NCBI GenBank assembly: GCA_024234575.1
Contig: JACKOB010000005.1
Span: forward strand, 124,001 to 188,000
Direction: 5' to 3'
DNA: 64,000 nucleotides
Source of the DNA: Hahellaceae bacterium
GTDB lineage: Bacteria; Pseudomonadota; Gammaproteobacteria; Pseudomonadales; Oleiphilaceae
Numbering within the stretch: the stretch's first letter is position 1; each line of letters starts with the position of its first letter. The notes under the pieces are model-generated. The model saw only the letters and a program-made list of their open reading frames with translations, searched no databases and was not told the DNA's origin. Positions 25,428-34,626 of the stretch are shown one piece after another. The position numbers were made by a program, and so were the translations under genes.

Positions 25428-27374
25428 TTACTTATTGGCGCGGTTATCGATAAGATCATCAACAACGGTTGGATCAGCAAGCGTGGATGTATCACCCAGG
25501 CTACCGAAATCATTGGCAGCAATTTTACGCAGAATTCGACGCATAATTTTACCAGAGCGCGTTTTAGGTAGCCCCGGCGCCCACTGAATGATATCTGGCG
25601 ATGCAATAGGGCCGATCTCATTACGCACCCATGCTAACAGCTCTTTCTTCAGCTCGTCGTCAGGATGGACATTGTGCGACACCGTCACGTAAACATAGAT
25701 ACCCTCACCTTTAATATTGTGCGGATAACCCACTACCGCGGCTTCAGCAACTTTCGGATGCGAAACAAGCGCACTTTCTATTTCTGCGGTTCCTAAACGG
25801 TGACCCGAGACGTTTAAAACATCGTCAACACGCCCGGTAATCCAGTAGTAACCATCCTTATCCCGTTTGGCACCATCACCAGTAAAGTAAGTACCTTTGT
25901 AAGTACTGAAATACGTCTGTACAAACCGGTCGTTGTCACCAAAAACAGTTCGCATTTGCCCTGGCCAGCTATCCAGAATAACGAGGTTACCTTCTGCAAC
26001 ACCTTCCAGCACATTTCCTGCACTATCAACCAGCGCCGGCTGCACACCAAAAAACGGCCTCGTGGCCGAGCCAGGCTTCATGTCTGTGGCACCCGGTAAA
26101 GGCGATATCAGTATGCCGCCGGTTTCGGTTTGCCACCAGGTATCCACAATCGGGCAGCGGCTATCACCCATTACGCGATGGTACCACTCCCATGCTTCCG
26201 GGTTAATTGGCTCTCCCACACTGCCTAACAAGCGTAATGAAGATCGACTGCTTTGCTTCACAAAGTCATCGCCTTCGGCCATCAATGCGCGAATGGCGGT
26301 CGGAGCCGTGTAAAGCACATTCACCTTGTGTTTATCAACAACCTTGCCAAAACGCGAACTGTCAGGATAATTCGGAACGCCCTCGAACAATACGGTAATA
26401 GCACCATTTGCCAGTGGCCCGTAAAGAATATAACTGTGCCCGGTTACCCAGCCAAAGTCTGCGGTACACCAATAAACATCACCTTCCTGATAGTCGAAAA
26501 CATACTCATGGGTCATGGAGGCATACAACAAATAACCACCTGTCGTATGCAGCACACCTTTAGGCGCGCCAGTAGAACCAGAGGTGTAAAGAATAAACAG
26601 CGGATCCTCTGCACTCATCACTTCTGGCGGGCAGTCTGCCGACACCTTCGCCATCTCTTCGTGGTACCACAGATCACGCCCGGCAGCCCAGTCTATCTCG
26701 TTACCAGTGCGCTTTAACACAATGACTTTGGTGACCCCTTTGGCACCTTCTTTAGCCAACGCTTTATCAACATTGCGCTTCAGCGGAATTGTCCGGCCGC
26801 CGCGAACACCTTCGTCCGCCGTAATAACAATGGTCGATTTACCATTTTCGATTCGCCCCGCCAACGCCTCTGGCGAAAAGCCACCAAAAATAACAGAGTG
26901 AATCGCGCCAATTCTCGCACAGGCCAGCATCGCAACGGCGGTTTCCGGCACCATTGGCATGTAGATGGTCACCACATCGCCTTTTTTAACGCCTTGTGCT
27001 TTTAGCACATTGGCAAATTTGCAGGTTTCTGCGTGCAGCTCTCTATAAGTAATATGTTTCGAATTATTAGGGTCATCACCCTCAAAAATAATAGCCGTCT
27101 GGTCGCCTCTCTTTTCCAGATGACGATCGAGACAGTTTGCCGAGGCATTAAGCTGTCCATCTTCGAACCACTTAATCGAAACATTGTGATAGTCGTAAGA
27201 GGTGTTTTTTACTTTCGTGTATGGGGTAATCCAGTCCAGCCGTTTACCCTGCTCTCCCCAAAAAGCATCAGGATCATCAATCGATTTCTGGTAAAGCGAT
27301 AAATACTGCTCATTATTTACCAGTGCTCTTTTTTTAGCCGCCTCGGGTACTGGATAGACTTTGGCTTCACTCAT
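25428..27374 (-). CDS. acs: Acetyl-CoA synthetase
   Basis: A 648-residue AMP-forming acetate:CoA ligase that assimilates acetate in the cytoplasm. The ATP-binding loop [11 protein letters not shown], the WWQTETGG motif and the acetylation-sensitive lysine in RSGKIMRR (Lys609, the same number as in E. coli) are present. The frame extends 36 bases further, but GGGGAG eight bases before the ATG at 27374 sets the start and gives the family N-terminus. It is likely regulated by the ErdR-like regulator encoded next to it and by lysine acetylation. Confidence 0.95.
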   Translation of the reverse strand: MSEAKVYPVPEAAKKRALVNNEQYLSLYQKSIDDPDAFWGEQGKRLDWITPYTKVKNTSYDYHNVSIKWFEDGQLNASANCLDRHLEKRGDQTAIIFEGDDPNNSKHITYRELHAETCKFANVLKAQGVKKGDVVTIYMPMVPETAVAMLACARIGAIHSVIFGGFSPEALAGRIENGKSTIVITADEGVRGGRTIPLKRNVDKALAKEGAKGVTKVIVLKRTGNEIDWAAGRDLWYHEEMAKVSADCPPEVMSAEDPLFILYTSGSTGAPKGVLHTTGGYLLYASMTHEYVFDYQEGDVYWCTADFGWVTGHSYILYGPLANGAITVLFEGVPNYPDSSRFGKVVDKHKVNVLYTAPTAIRALMAEGDDFVKQSSRSSLRLLGSVGEPINPEAWEWYHRVMGDSRCPIVDTWWQTETGGILISPLPGATDMKPGSATRPFFGVQPALVDSAGNVLEGVAEGNLVILDSWPGQMRTVFGDNDRFVQTYFSTYKGTYFTGDGAKRDKDGYYWITGRVDDVLNVSGHRLGTAEIESALVSHPKVAEAAVVGYPHNIKGEGIYVYVTVSHNVHPDDELKKELLAWVRNEIGPIASPDIIQWAPGLPKTRSGKIMRRILRKIAANDFGSLGDTSTLADPTVVDDLIDNRANK

Positions 27375-27628
27375 ATTTTGCTCCCCTTTCTTATTTGTAA
27401 GTATCGTCAAACGATTAATTTAAGTCGTTATGATTTTTTCTATCCGATCACACTTTGGTAATATTTCTACTCTCATCAAAAGCTCAATAAAATTAGACTA
27501 TCGTCTATTTATTAAGCTAACCACAGGACAACAGAAGCTTAAGCTATTGTTTTAACTAAAGTTCAACACCAGGGTTAAATACTACAGGACGAATCTATAA
27601 TACGTGCATTTATCATGGTTATTCAAAC

Positions 27629-27658
27629 AAAAAACGCACCTCTTGGGGTGCGTTTTTT
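27629..27658 (-). terminator. Bidirectional rho-independent terminator
   Basis: A strong hairpin of ACGCACC with GGTGCGT, flanked by A6 on one side and T6 on the other, stands 18 bases past the stop of the minus-strand fatty acyl-CoA reductase gene. It isolates that gene from acs and would work in either direction. Confidence 0.85.
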
Positions 27659-27675
27659 GATTCTCTAAGTTACCT

Positions 27676-29211
27676 TCAGGCAGCTCTGTTGTCTTTTTTC
27701 TGCTTGCGGGCGTTGATGGTGTACAACTTGCGTTCACTTAACGCATATCTATTTAAGCCGGGTATATGTATTTTTCTCACATAGTGCTTCCAGTTAATGA
27801 CTTTCGGGTCTACCGGAAATAACGCCTGATCTGCCCGCCCCATGCGCTCGGCTAAGTCTAAAAGCTTATCATTAGTAAAAATATAATTCGGTGCCGTATA
27901 GAACGAGAACACTTTAGACAACGTAATTGCGGTCGCAATATTCTCTGTCAGCTTATCTTTTGATGATGCGGCAACTAGCGGAATCTTGCTTTTAGCATTC
28001 ACTAACGCCTTTAGCATAGACATACCAGAAACAAAAACCGCTTTGCTGACAAATATAAACGGCTTCGTCGGCTGTTTTAAAAACAATTTACTATGGCTGG
28101 CGAAATTCTCTTTGGCCTCCTGCTGCACATAATCGCGAAACTGGCCCAGCGTTACCGGGTTCGAAGAGCCACTGCAGCACTGGTAAATACGATGTTTTCC
28201 GGGGCGTAAAAACAATTCGGCTGATGCCAGAATAAGAGAATTGGCGACAAGATCAGCCGGGATGATATCGATAACACCGTTTGCTTTGCCCGGGAAAAAT
28301 GACACTTTCTCGCGGGCATAAGCCATAATGATGGCATCTGCCACTTTCACCCCTTCAATCCAGCCGGGAGCAGGCTCAGCCAGCGTACTTTCGATGATAG
28401 CAGGACGACAAATAGTCAGCGAATACCCCAATAACGCTTTATAGAGAAGCTGCTCACCCATCCATTTAGTAAAGGTATAGGTGTCGTTCCAGCCATATCG
28501 ATTCGCTTCTTCAATGCCTAAATCAATCAGCTTTTGTTTCAGTGATTCACCAATAAAACGAGAGTGGATAATATCTATTTTCTTTTGCAGTTCAGCAATC
28601 AGCTCATCAACTTCGAAGTAACCACGGGCATTTTTCACCAGAGGCATACCCGCCGGTGCAACATTTGATTCAGGCATAAAGCCTTTATTGAAACCGTTAA
28701 CGTAGCAGGTAGACACTTGCAACACTGGTATATTGCCCCCAAATCGCGAAAACTCAACCAGATTATGCAGCGATAGCGTGTTTATTTTTAGCGCAACGTC
28801 CAGCTCCTCACGGAAATTAACGCTTGCCGCCGAGTTAATAATCAAGTCGACTTTAGCAGCCAGTGTCTCAAAGCGCTCGCGGCCAACACCAAAATAAGGC
28901 TCGGTAATTTCTCCAGTGATGCAATGTACTTTCTGATGACAAAAGGTTTCAAAGGCACGGGTATCTTCAAGTTTTAGGCGATCAAAAATCGAGGTGCAGG
29001 CCACTTCGTGTAAAAAACGACTATCTGCATCGGGATACTTGGTACTGCCGCGGATTAACAAATATATTGCACCAATATCAGGAATTTCCCGAATAATTTT
29101 CTCAAGCAATACTTTACCGACAAATCCGGTCGTACCTGTAATCAGTATACTTTTCCCTGATAACACCTGGCGAGTTAAAGACTCGTTCACAACGTTCGAC
29201 TCTGTACTCAT
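27676..29211 (-). CDS. Fatty acyl-CoA reductase (alcohol-forming, Marinobacter type)
   Basis: A 511-residue NADPH-dependent reductase that would turn fatty acyl-CoA into fatty alcohol. The cofactor loop TGTTGFVGKVLLEK is near residue 25, an SAASVNF segment follows, the catalytic YTFTK pair is in the middle, and a C-terminal male-sterility-type domain ends the protein. Length and organisation fit the roughly 510-residue FAR of Marinobacter used for wax ester synthesis. A GGGGG tract before the ATG at 29211 decides the start over an upstream in-frame codon. No wax ester synthase is within the window. Confidence 0.87.
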   Translation of the reverse strand: MSTESNVVNESLTRQVLSGKSILITGTTGFVGKVLLEKIIREIPDIGAIYLLIRGSTKYPDADSRFLHEVACTSIFDRLKLEDTRAFETFCHQKVHCITGEITEPYFGVGRERFETLAAKVDLIINSAASVNFREELDVALKINTLSLHNLVEFSRFGGNIPVLQVSTCYVNGFNKGFMPESNVAPAGMPLVKNARGYFEVDELIAELQKKIDIIHSRFIGESLKQKLIDLGIEEANRYGWNDTYTFTKWMGEQLLYKALLGYSLTICRPAIIESTLAEPAPGWIEGVKVADAIIMAYAREKVSFFPGKANGVIDIIPADLVANSLILASAELFLRPGKHRIYQCCSGSSNPVTLGQFRDYVQQEAKENFASHSKLFLKQPTKPFIFVSKAVFVSGMSMLKALVNAKSKIPLVAASSKDKLTENIATAITLSKVFSFYTAPNYIFTNDKLLDLAERMGRADQALFPVDPKVINWKHYVRKIHIPGLNRYALSERKLYTINARKQKKDNRAA

Positions 29212-29667
29212 GTTATTCCCCCCACCTTGCAAAATGGAAAACCTTCCTTGATTTTATTCCTGACACTGATCGCTATTGTAGTTCTTTTAAAAGTGCAATC
29301 TCATCAAACTGTACCGTTCCTTTTGTTAACTTTCGTAAAAATCTGCACTTCTATATCAGCAAAGAAGCCTGCATCATTCATAACGAATACATTAACTGGC
29401 ATCAAATTTACACTGAGCTTTGCTAACCCTTAACAGTATAACTGCCAGTGTTAATAGCTTACACGGTGTGACCGCTGATTACGTGAACAAAAACACAATT
29501 TAAATTTAATTATTTATTACATGTGTTAGTCGCGAGACAAACGTCGCAACTTGAAGGGATATTAACCTGCCACAGAAAATAGATTGTATAACAATCAATT
29601 ACACCACAAAAAAGGCATGCAGACCGCTTAACGGAGTTGTCATTCTTGCAACATTGCAAGCTACCCT
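29212..29667. other. AT-rich intergenic region upstream of the acyl-CoA reductase gene
   Basis: About 450 bases without a credible frame. It should carry the promoter of the reductase gene and lies downstream of the hydrolase gene. A partly symmetric CTTGCAACATTGCAAG occurs at 29645-29660. No other distinct signal is seen. Confidence 0.45.
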
Positions 29668-30528
29668 TTACAGATGTTCCGCAAACCAGTCTAAAGCCAG
29701 GTCGAAAACTTTTTCTTTTTGCAGATCCATGTGGCCCACATGACCACTATCAGGAATTATATGGAGGGATTTTTTTGACTGTAGCTTGTTGTACAGACAG
29801 GTAGCGGTCTCCGGGAGATCCACCGTGTCTTCCCGGCCGTGAATGACACAAACTGGCACTGAAATTTTGTCAATCCGATCCAGGGTATCTACAACCAAAC
29901 TTTCGATAGCACCAGGAATCGGGTAACGTTTGTAACCTTTAATAAAATACGGATCATTGAGAAACTGCTGACTAACAACGGGGTCGCAGGCAACTGGTTG
30001 CTGACAGGCAATTTTATAAAGCGGTAACTTGAGATCACTCCCTACCAGCTTTCTTTTCTGCATTCCAATCCAGCCTAAAAACCTGAAGGCTCCTTGCTCA
30101 AATCGATTAACAATCGGGCGCACCGTGGCATCCAGCGTCACTAAAGCACGCAGGCGTGAATCAACCATCGCCGACTCGAGCACGGCAGTACCGCCGGAAG
30201 AAAATCCGAAAGCGCCAATGCGGGCAGCGTCGATTTCAGGCAGTCCCTGCAGATAATCCAATGCAGCGATAATATCTGGCACCCATTGCTTCATGCGCAC
30301 ATGATAACGTTCACCTTCACTCTCACCGTGACCATGCATATCCAGCGCAAACGCAGCGAAACCTCCGGCGGCTGCTTTCTCTGCCAGCTCGAAAAAATTT
30401 TCTTTATAGTCAATGGCGCCATGCACCAATATCAGCGCCGGAACATGCACTGCAGATTCGGGAACATAGAGTTGTCCGACCAGGTTATCACCCATACTCG
30501 TAATACAAACTCTATGAACTTCCCTCAT
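29668..30528 (-). CDS. Alpha/beta hydrolase (serine esterase/peptidase-like)
   Basis: A 286-residue hydrolase without a signal peptide. The oxyanion strand ILVHGAIDYKEN, the nucleophile elbow GFSSGG, an acid in HGREDTVD and a final histidine in DSGHVGH give a full catalytic set. The DMHGHGESEG segment is typical of monoglyceride-lipase and dienelactone-hydrolase-like proteins. ATG 30528 with GAGGG just before it is preferred over an upstream TTG. A lipid or ester substrate is suggested by the neighbouring fatty acyl-CoA reductase, but it is not evident from the sequence. Confidence 0.8.
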   Translation of the reverse strand: MREVHRVCITSMGDNLVGQLYVPESAVHVPALILVHGAIDYKENFFELAEKAAAGGFAAFALDMHGHGESEGERYHVRMKQWVPDIIAALDYLQGLPEIDAARIGAFGFSSGGTAVLESAMVDSRLRALVTLDATVRPIVNRFEQGAFRFLGWIGMQKRKLVGSDLKLPLYKIACQQPVACDPVVSQQFLNDPYFIKGYKRYPIPGAIESLVVDTLDRIDKISVPVCVIHGREDTVDLPETATCLYNKLQSKKSLHIIPDSGHVGHMDLQKEKVFDLALDWFAEHL

Positions 30529-30651
30529 GACACCCTCTTGTATATTAACGGCCGGCAAACATGGTGAACGTCGCGTTAAGCAACCAAAAGTCAGCCAACA
30601 ATGATTAGAGAGCGCAGAGTATGCGTCTGCAGCCGGGCGGTCAAGAGCGGC

Positions 30652-32136
30652 TTACCTTTCCCCGTCAGATGGACCAACAAGCGATGCATATTTGATAGAT
30701 TCCAGCAGACTGGCTATCTGATCCCGCCCCACCGATAGCGAAGGTCTGGCTGCGCGACTATGTGAGCGCAGCCCCGCCACCATCATCGGTTGCACAGATT
30801 CGGACAGCAACTCAGGCGTGGGTGACAACGACGAATCAACTGTTGACGAATGCTCGGCCTCAGCAGACTTATCCCCTGGCACCACATCCACGGCCGGTGC
30901 ACGCAGTAACAATTGATTGATATCGATAAGCAGCAGTTCAAGATGCTCCGTTGCCAATGGCGTCGCTGCAGCTTTTTGCAGCAGGTGATGCATCAGGTCA
31001 ACAGCGGCAACACCCAAGCCTGGCGGATATTGCTCGATACAGCCGGTCATCAAAGAAACGACATGATCGGCGGTGGTCTTCGGGTGCGCTACGAACTGAG
31101 ATATCTGCTCACGCAGCGCCTGCCAGCTGGCAAAGTGATCAGCACTCTCGGTGCCTGGGGGCGCGGAAACCAATGTTTCTGTACTGGCGGGCACTCTACT
31201 GGCCGCTGCAGCGACTGGGCCAGAGACTGCTTTAGTCACCTGATGTGAGGCATTACTGGCTGCTGGTGCCTCCGCCTGCTCGCCCTTCAATTGCGCCCGG
31301 GCAATTATTCTCTGCCAGTATTGAGAAAACGGAAACACTGCCGGCTTTCGTTCAGTAAAGACTCGCGACAGGTTTTCTGCCACTCTGAAAAAACTGCGTG
31401 TTGAAACATCGCTACGCGGAAGTGTCGCCACCGGTCGCTGCAAAATAACTGAATTTCTAACGCTCTCATCCGACCAGACGGATGCCAGGTAACTAAGATT
31501 CATATCGAGATATTTGCGCACAGCAGCATCAAACCGGCGATAGATTTCCTTGGCCCGACTAGCACCGGACACCATATTCACCACAACAAAAACTTCACGC
31601 TTATAGCCACGACGTTTTAACACTTTCAACAGCGAAAATGCGTCGGTCAACGAAGTTGGTTCAGGGGTAATAACCACCACCGCAATTTGCGTAGCGCCTA
31701 TAAAATGTATGACGTTATTAGCAATACCTGCGGCAGTATCAACAATCAGGTAATCGTAACGGGACTCGAGATCTGCCAGCCCGCGCAAAAAACTTGCCTG
31801 CGCAGCATCAGATAAATCCAGACATTCAGTAAAGCCAGAAGCACCAGGAATGATATCCACACCGCAGGGACCCGGCATCACAATATCCTGCATGCTCATT
31901 TCACCCGCATATACACTTTCTAGCGTGTATTGCGGATAAAGCCCCAACAGGATGTTGACATTGGCAAGGCTTGTGTCCGCGTCGAACACACAGACTTTAT
32001 AGCCCTGCCTTGATAAAGCGATGGCCGTATTAACGCTCAGGCTAGTTTTACCAACTCCACCCTTTCCACTGGTAAAGGCGATGGTTTTGGTTTTTCTTCG
32101 ACTGGACGGACGGTACCCTGTCTCCGATTCCTTCAT
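30652..32136 (-). CDS. MinD/ParA-family ATPase with long C-terminal extension
   Basis: A 494-residue protein. Residues 17-270 form a deviant Walker-A ATPase (SGKGGVGKT at 23-31, FDADTSLANVN, and a VDTAAG Walker B-like motif), closest in layout to FleN/FlhG. Residues 275-494 are an Ala/Pro/Ser-rich linker and a helical part I do not recognise; known FleN proteins stop near 280. No flagellar gene is nearby. It is divergent from an HDOD-kinase gene, so it may position or regulate a signalling complex. A flagellar-number role is possible but unsupported by context. Confidence 0.8.
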   Translation of the reverse strand: MKESETGYRPSSRRKTKTIAFTSGKGGVGKTSLSVNTAIALSRQGYKVCVFDADTSLANVNILLGLYPQYTLESVYAGEMSMQDIVMPGPCGVDIIPGASGFTECLDLSDAAQASFLRGLADLESRYDYLIVDTAAGIANNVIHFIGATQIAVVVITPEPTSLTDAFSLLKVLKRRGYKREVFVVVNMVSGASRAKEIYRRFDAAVRKYLDMNLSYLASVWSDESVRNSVILQRPVATLPRSDVSTRSFFRVAENLSRVFTERKPAVFPFSQYWQRIIARAQLKGEQAEAPAASNASHQVTKAVSGPVAAAASRVPASTETLVSAPPGTESADHFASWQALREQISQFVAHPKTTADHVVSLMTGCIEQYPPGLGVAAVDLMHHLLQKAAATPLATEHLELLLIDINQLLLRAPAVDVVPGDKSAEAEHSSTVDSSLSPTPELLSESVQPMMVAGLRSHSRAARPSLSVGRDQIASLLESIKYASLVGPSDGER

Positions 32137-32467
32137 TGATTAATGCGCCATTTGATGAATATCAACACTCTTACAAGTAATTTTTTCGCATTATTCTATC
32201 GATTGTGACGAGTTTAACAATAAAATAAATGAACACCCTCTCACAAATAACATTCAAAACTTAGCACCAGTTCTCAAAAATTACTTAAATAACCCGCTAC
32301 AAACCTTTAATTTATATGGTTTATTATCTAGTATTTCAGGGCAACATTTTTATAGAGCACATTGGCGTCAATATTTTTCATCATTAAAATTTGCAAACCG
32401 GTTAACATTTCAAAGATTTACCGGCATGCCCCAATTTAGCTTCTTAACAACCGACCAGGGATTCACC
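32137..32467. promoter_or_regulatory. Divergent AT-rich promoter region
   Basis: These 331 bases lie between the MinD-like gene and the HDOD-kinase gene and are markedly AT-rich. They must contain both promoters. An upstream ATG at 32426 lacks a ribosome site and is not used as the start of the kinase gene. No operator can be named. Confidence 0.45.
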
Positions 32468-34564
32468 ATGGCAGATCAACCAGCTTCCGTATTTGAGGAA
32501 CTCAGAGTCAGCAAATTGCCGACCTTACCTCACTTACTCGTCGAGATGCTGCATAAATGCCAAAGTGAGACTGCTAACTTTCAAGCGATATCATCCGTAA
32601 TAAGTAAAGATGCGGCCATTTCATCGCGGGTGATCGCACTCGCTAATTCGTCCTTTTATGCGCGGGGTTCGCGGGTCAGCTCACTTGACCGGGCACTCAT
32701 GGTGTTAGGCACAGAAACAATTAAAACCATTGTTATCACCGCCTCAGTGCAACAGTTTTTCTCAAGCTTCAACACCGCCCACACTTACTTTCTAAAGCAG
32801 TTTTGGCGGCACAACCTGACTTGTGCGCTGCTCTGCCGTCAATTTGCCTTACTGACCAGCTATCCCCACCCTGAAGAAGCCTACCTGACGGGACTTTTAC
32901 ACAATATTGGTGAGCTCGTTCTCGACAGCAATTACCCGGACGAGTTTTTACAGGTACTGGTGCAAAGAGAAGAACAGCAAGGCCTGGCATCCATTGAATA
33001 TGAAAACGAAGTCTTTCTGACCAACCACTGCGATGTAGGTGCCTGGCTGGTATCACAATGGCATCTAGGCCAATTTACCGCCGACGCCCTGAAGTTTCAC
33101 CACGCCCCATTAGACTCGGTTCTTGATGCACACCATCTGGTAAAAATTATCTATCTGGCGAGCACCTTTAGTGACTTTGGCTCACTATCGCAACATGCAA
33201 ACTATGAGGCGGCGGATCAGCTTTTCGATTTGTCGCCATCGTTAACCCGAGAAATAGTGTCCGGGGTCTACGAAGAAGTAGAGAAAATTGCCGAATCGCT
33301 AAAGATAGATATCGACAGCGAAGTAGAAACAGAGTCAGATAAAAAACAACGCATAAAACTGGCCGAGCAAGTTCGAGATGTGAGTTTGTTGCAGTCTGCA
33401 ACACTGCACCTGTCCTCTGCGGAAGAGCTCAGCAGTTATTGTAAGCAGGTACAAGAATCATCAGAACTGCTATTTGGATTCAAGAACGCGTTGGTCTTTC
33501 TGCAGGATGAAAGCACCAACACATTAAGACTGGCATCACTGGATCAAAGTGAAGACAGTATTGCGATTACCACCCAATCCGAGCGAAGTCTCGCCGCCAG
33601 CGCTGCGCTCAATCGACGCATTATTTTTTCTTTCGATCAGCAGCTTTTCAGCAAGCAGTTGCCGGTTGTTGATCAACAACTGATCCGCCTTACCGGCGCC
33701 TCTGGCATCGTTTGTGTACCGATGATCGTCAATGACAGACTGATAGGTGTGATTGTCATGGGGGTGAGCACCCCACCCCATAATGCATCCGGATCTGATC
33801 GCCTGCTGAACCTGTTTGCGACAGAGGTAGGCAAGCAACTTTTGGCCCTGCCAGGAAAACAAACCAAAACCGGCGACGAGATCGAAGCGAAAGCGCTGCA
33901 ACATCGCCTGGACGAGATTTTGCACGAGGCCAACAATCCACTCAGCATCATAAGAAACTATTTACAGACACTCTCGACCAAACTTGGCGAGAAGCACGAG
34001 GTGCAAACCGAGCTGGCCATCATTAAAGAAGAAATTGACCGCACCGGCCAAATTCTAATGCGCCTCAAAGACCTCGAGAGTGATAGTGTCGAGAGCCATA
34101 AAAAAACAGATGTCAATGCTGAAATCAGAAGCCTGGTGCAGCTCTATGAGAGCTCTCTTTTTCTAACCCATGATATTCAGTGTCGCTTGCGGCTGGACGA
34201 TCACTTGCACCAGCAAAACACTAATCGCAATGCGATTCGGCAGGTTATTACCAACCTGATAAAAAACTCGGCAGAGGCTTTGAACCGGGGTGGCATTATC
34301 GATATACGCACCTCAGGTAACATTAATGTCAACGGCAAAGACTATCTTGAAATAATTGTCGAAGATAATGGCCCAGGCATACCTGCAGATATTATGAAAA
34401 ACATTTTCAGACCCGTCAGCTCAACCAAAGGAAAGGGGCACTCAGGGCTGGGGCTAAGCATTACTAAAAACCTGATTAACGATCTCAATGGATCTGTGAG
34501 TTGCCGCAGCTCTGCTGCAGGTACTACTTTTCAAATATTGATACCGGATAACACTAACCGTTAA
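32468..34564 (+). CDS. HDOD-GAF sensor histidine kinase
   Basis: A 698-residue cytoplasmic protein. An HDOD domain (about 12-215) is followed by a GAF-like region (about 320-455). The kinase core has phospho-acceptor His in HEANNPL near residue 486, an N-box (ITNLIKNSAEAL), DNGPGIP and GHSGLGLSI near 658. It should autophosphorylate in response to a GAF ligand or HDOD partner and pass phosphate to a receiver, most simply the response regulator encoded 62 bases downstream. ATG 32468 with AGGGA before it is preferred over ATG 32426. Confidence 0.88.
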   Translation: MADQPASVFEELRVSKLPTLPHLLVEMLHKCQSETANFQAISSVISKDAAISSRVIALANSSFYARGSRVSSLDRALMVLGTETIKTIVITASVQQFFSSFNTAHTYFLKQFWRHNLTCALLCRQFALLTSYPHPEEAYLTGLLHNIGELVLDSNYPDEFLQVLVQREEQQGLASIEYENEVFLTNHCDVGAWLVSQWHLGQFTADALKFHHAPLDSVLDAHHLVKIIYLASTFSDFGSLSQHANYEAADQLFDLSPSLTREIVSGVYEEVEKIAESLKIDIDSEVETESDKKQRIKLAEQVRDVSLLQSATLHLSSAEELSSYCKQVQESSELLFGFKNALVFLQDESTNTLRLASLDQSEDSIAITTQSERSLAASAALNRRIIFSFDQQLFSKQLPVVDQQLIRLTGASGIVCVPMIVNDRLIGVIVMGVSTPPHNASGSDRLLNLFATEVGKQLLALPGKQTKTGDEIEAKALQHRLDEILHEANNPLSIIRNYLQTLSTKLGEKHEVQTELAIIKEEIDRTGQILMRLKDLESDSVESHKKTDVNAEIRSLVQLYESSLFLTHDIQCRLRLDDHLHQQNTNRNAIRQVITNLIKNSAEALNRGGIIDIRTSGNINVNGKDYLEIIVEDNGPGIPADIMKNIFRPVSSTKGKGHSGLGLSITKNLINDLNGSVSCRSSAAGTTFQILIPDNTNR

Positions 34565-34626
34565 GGAAAACGATGATGAAGAAATCAAATCAGAGCGAAT
34601 AACTAACCCATTAAGCGATTGTTATA

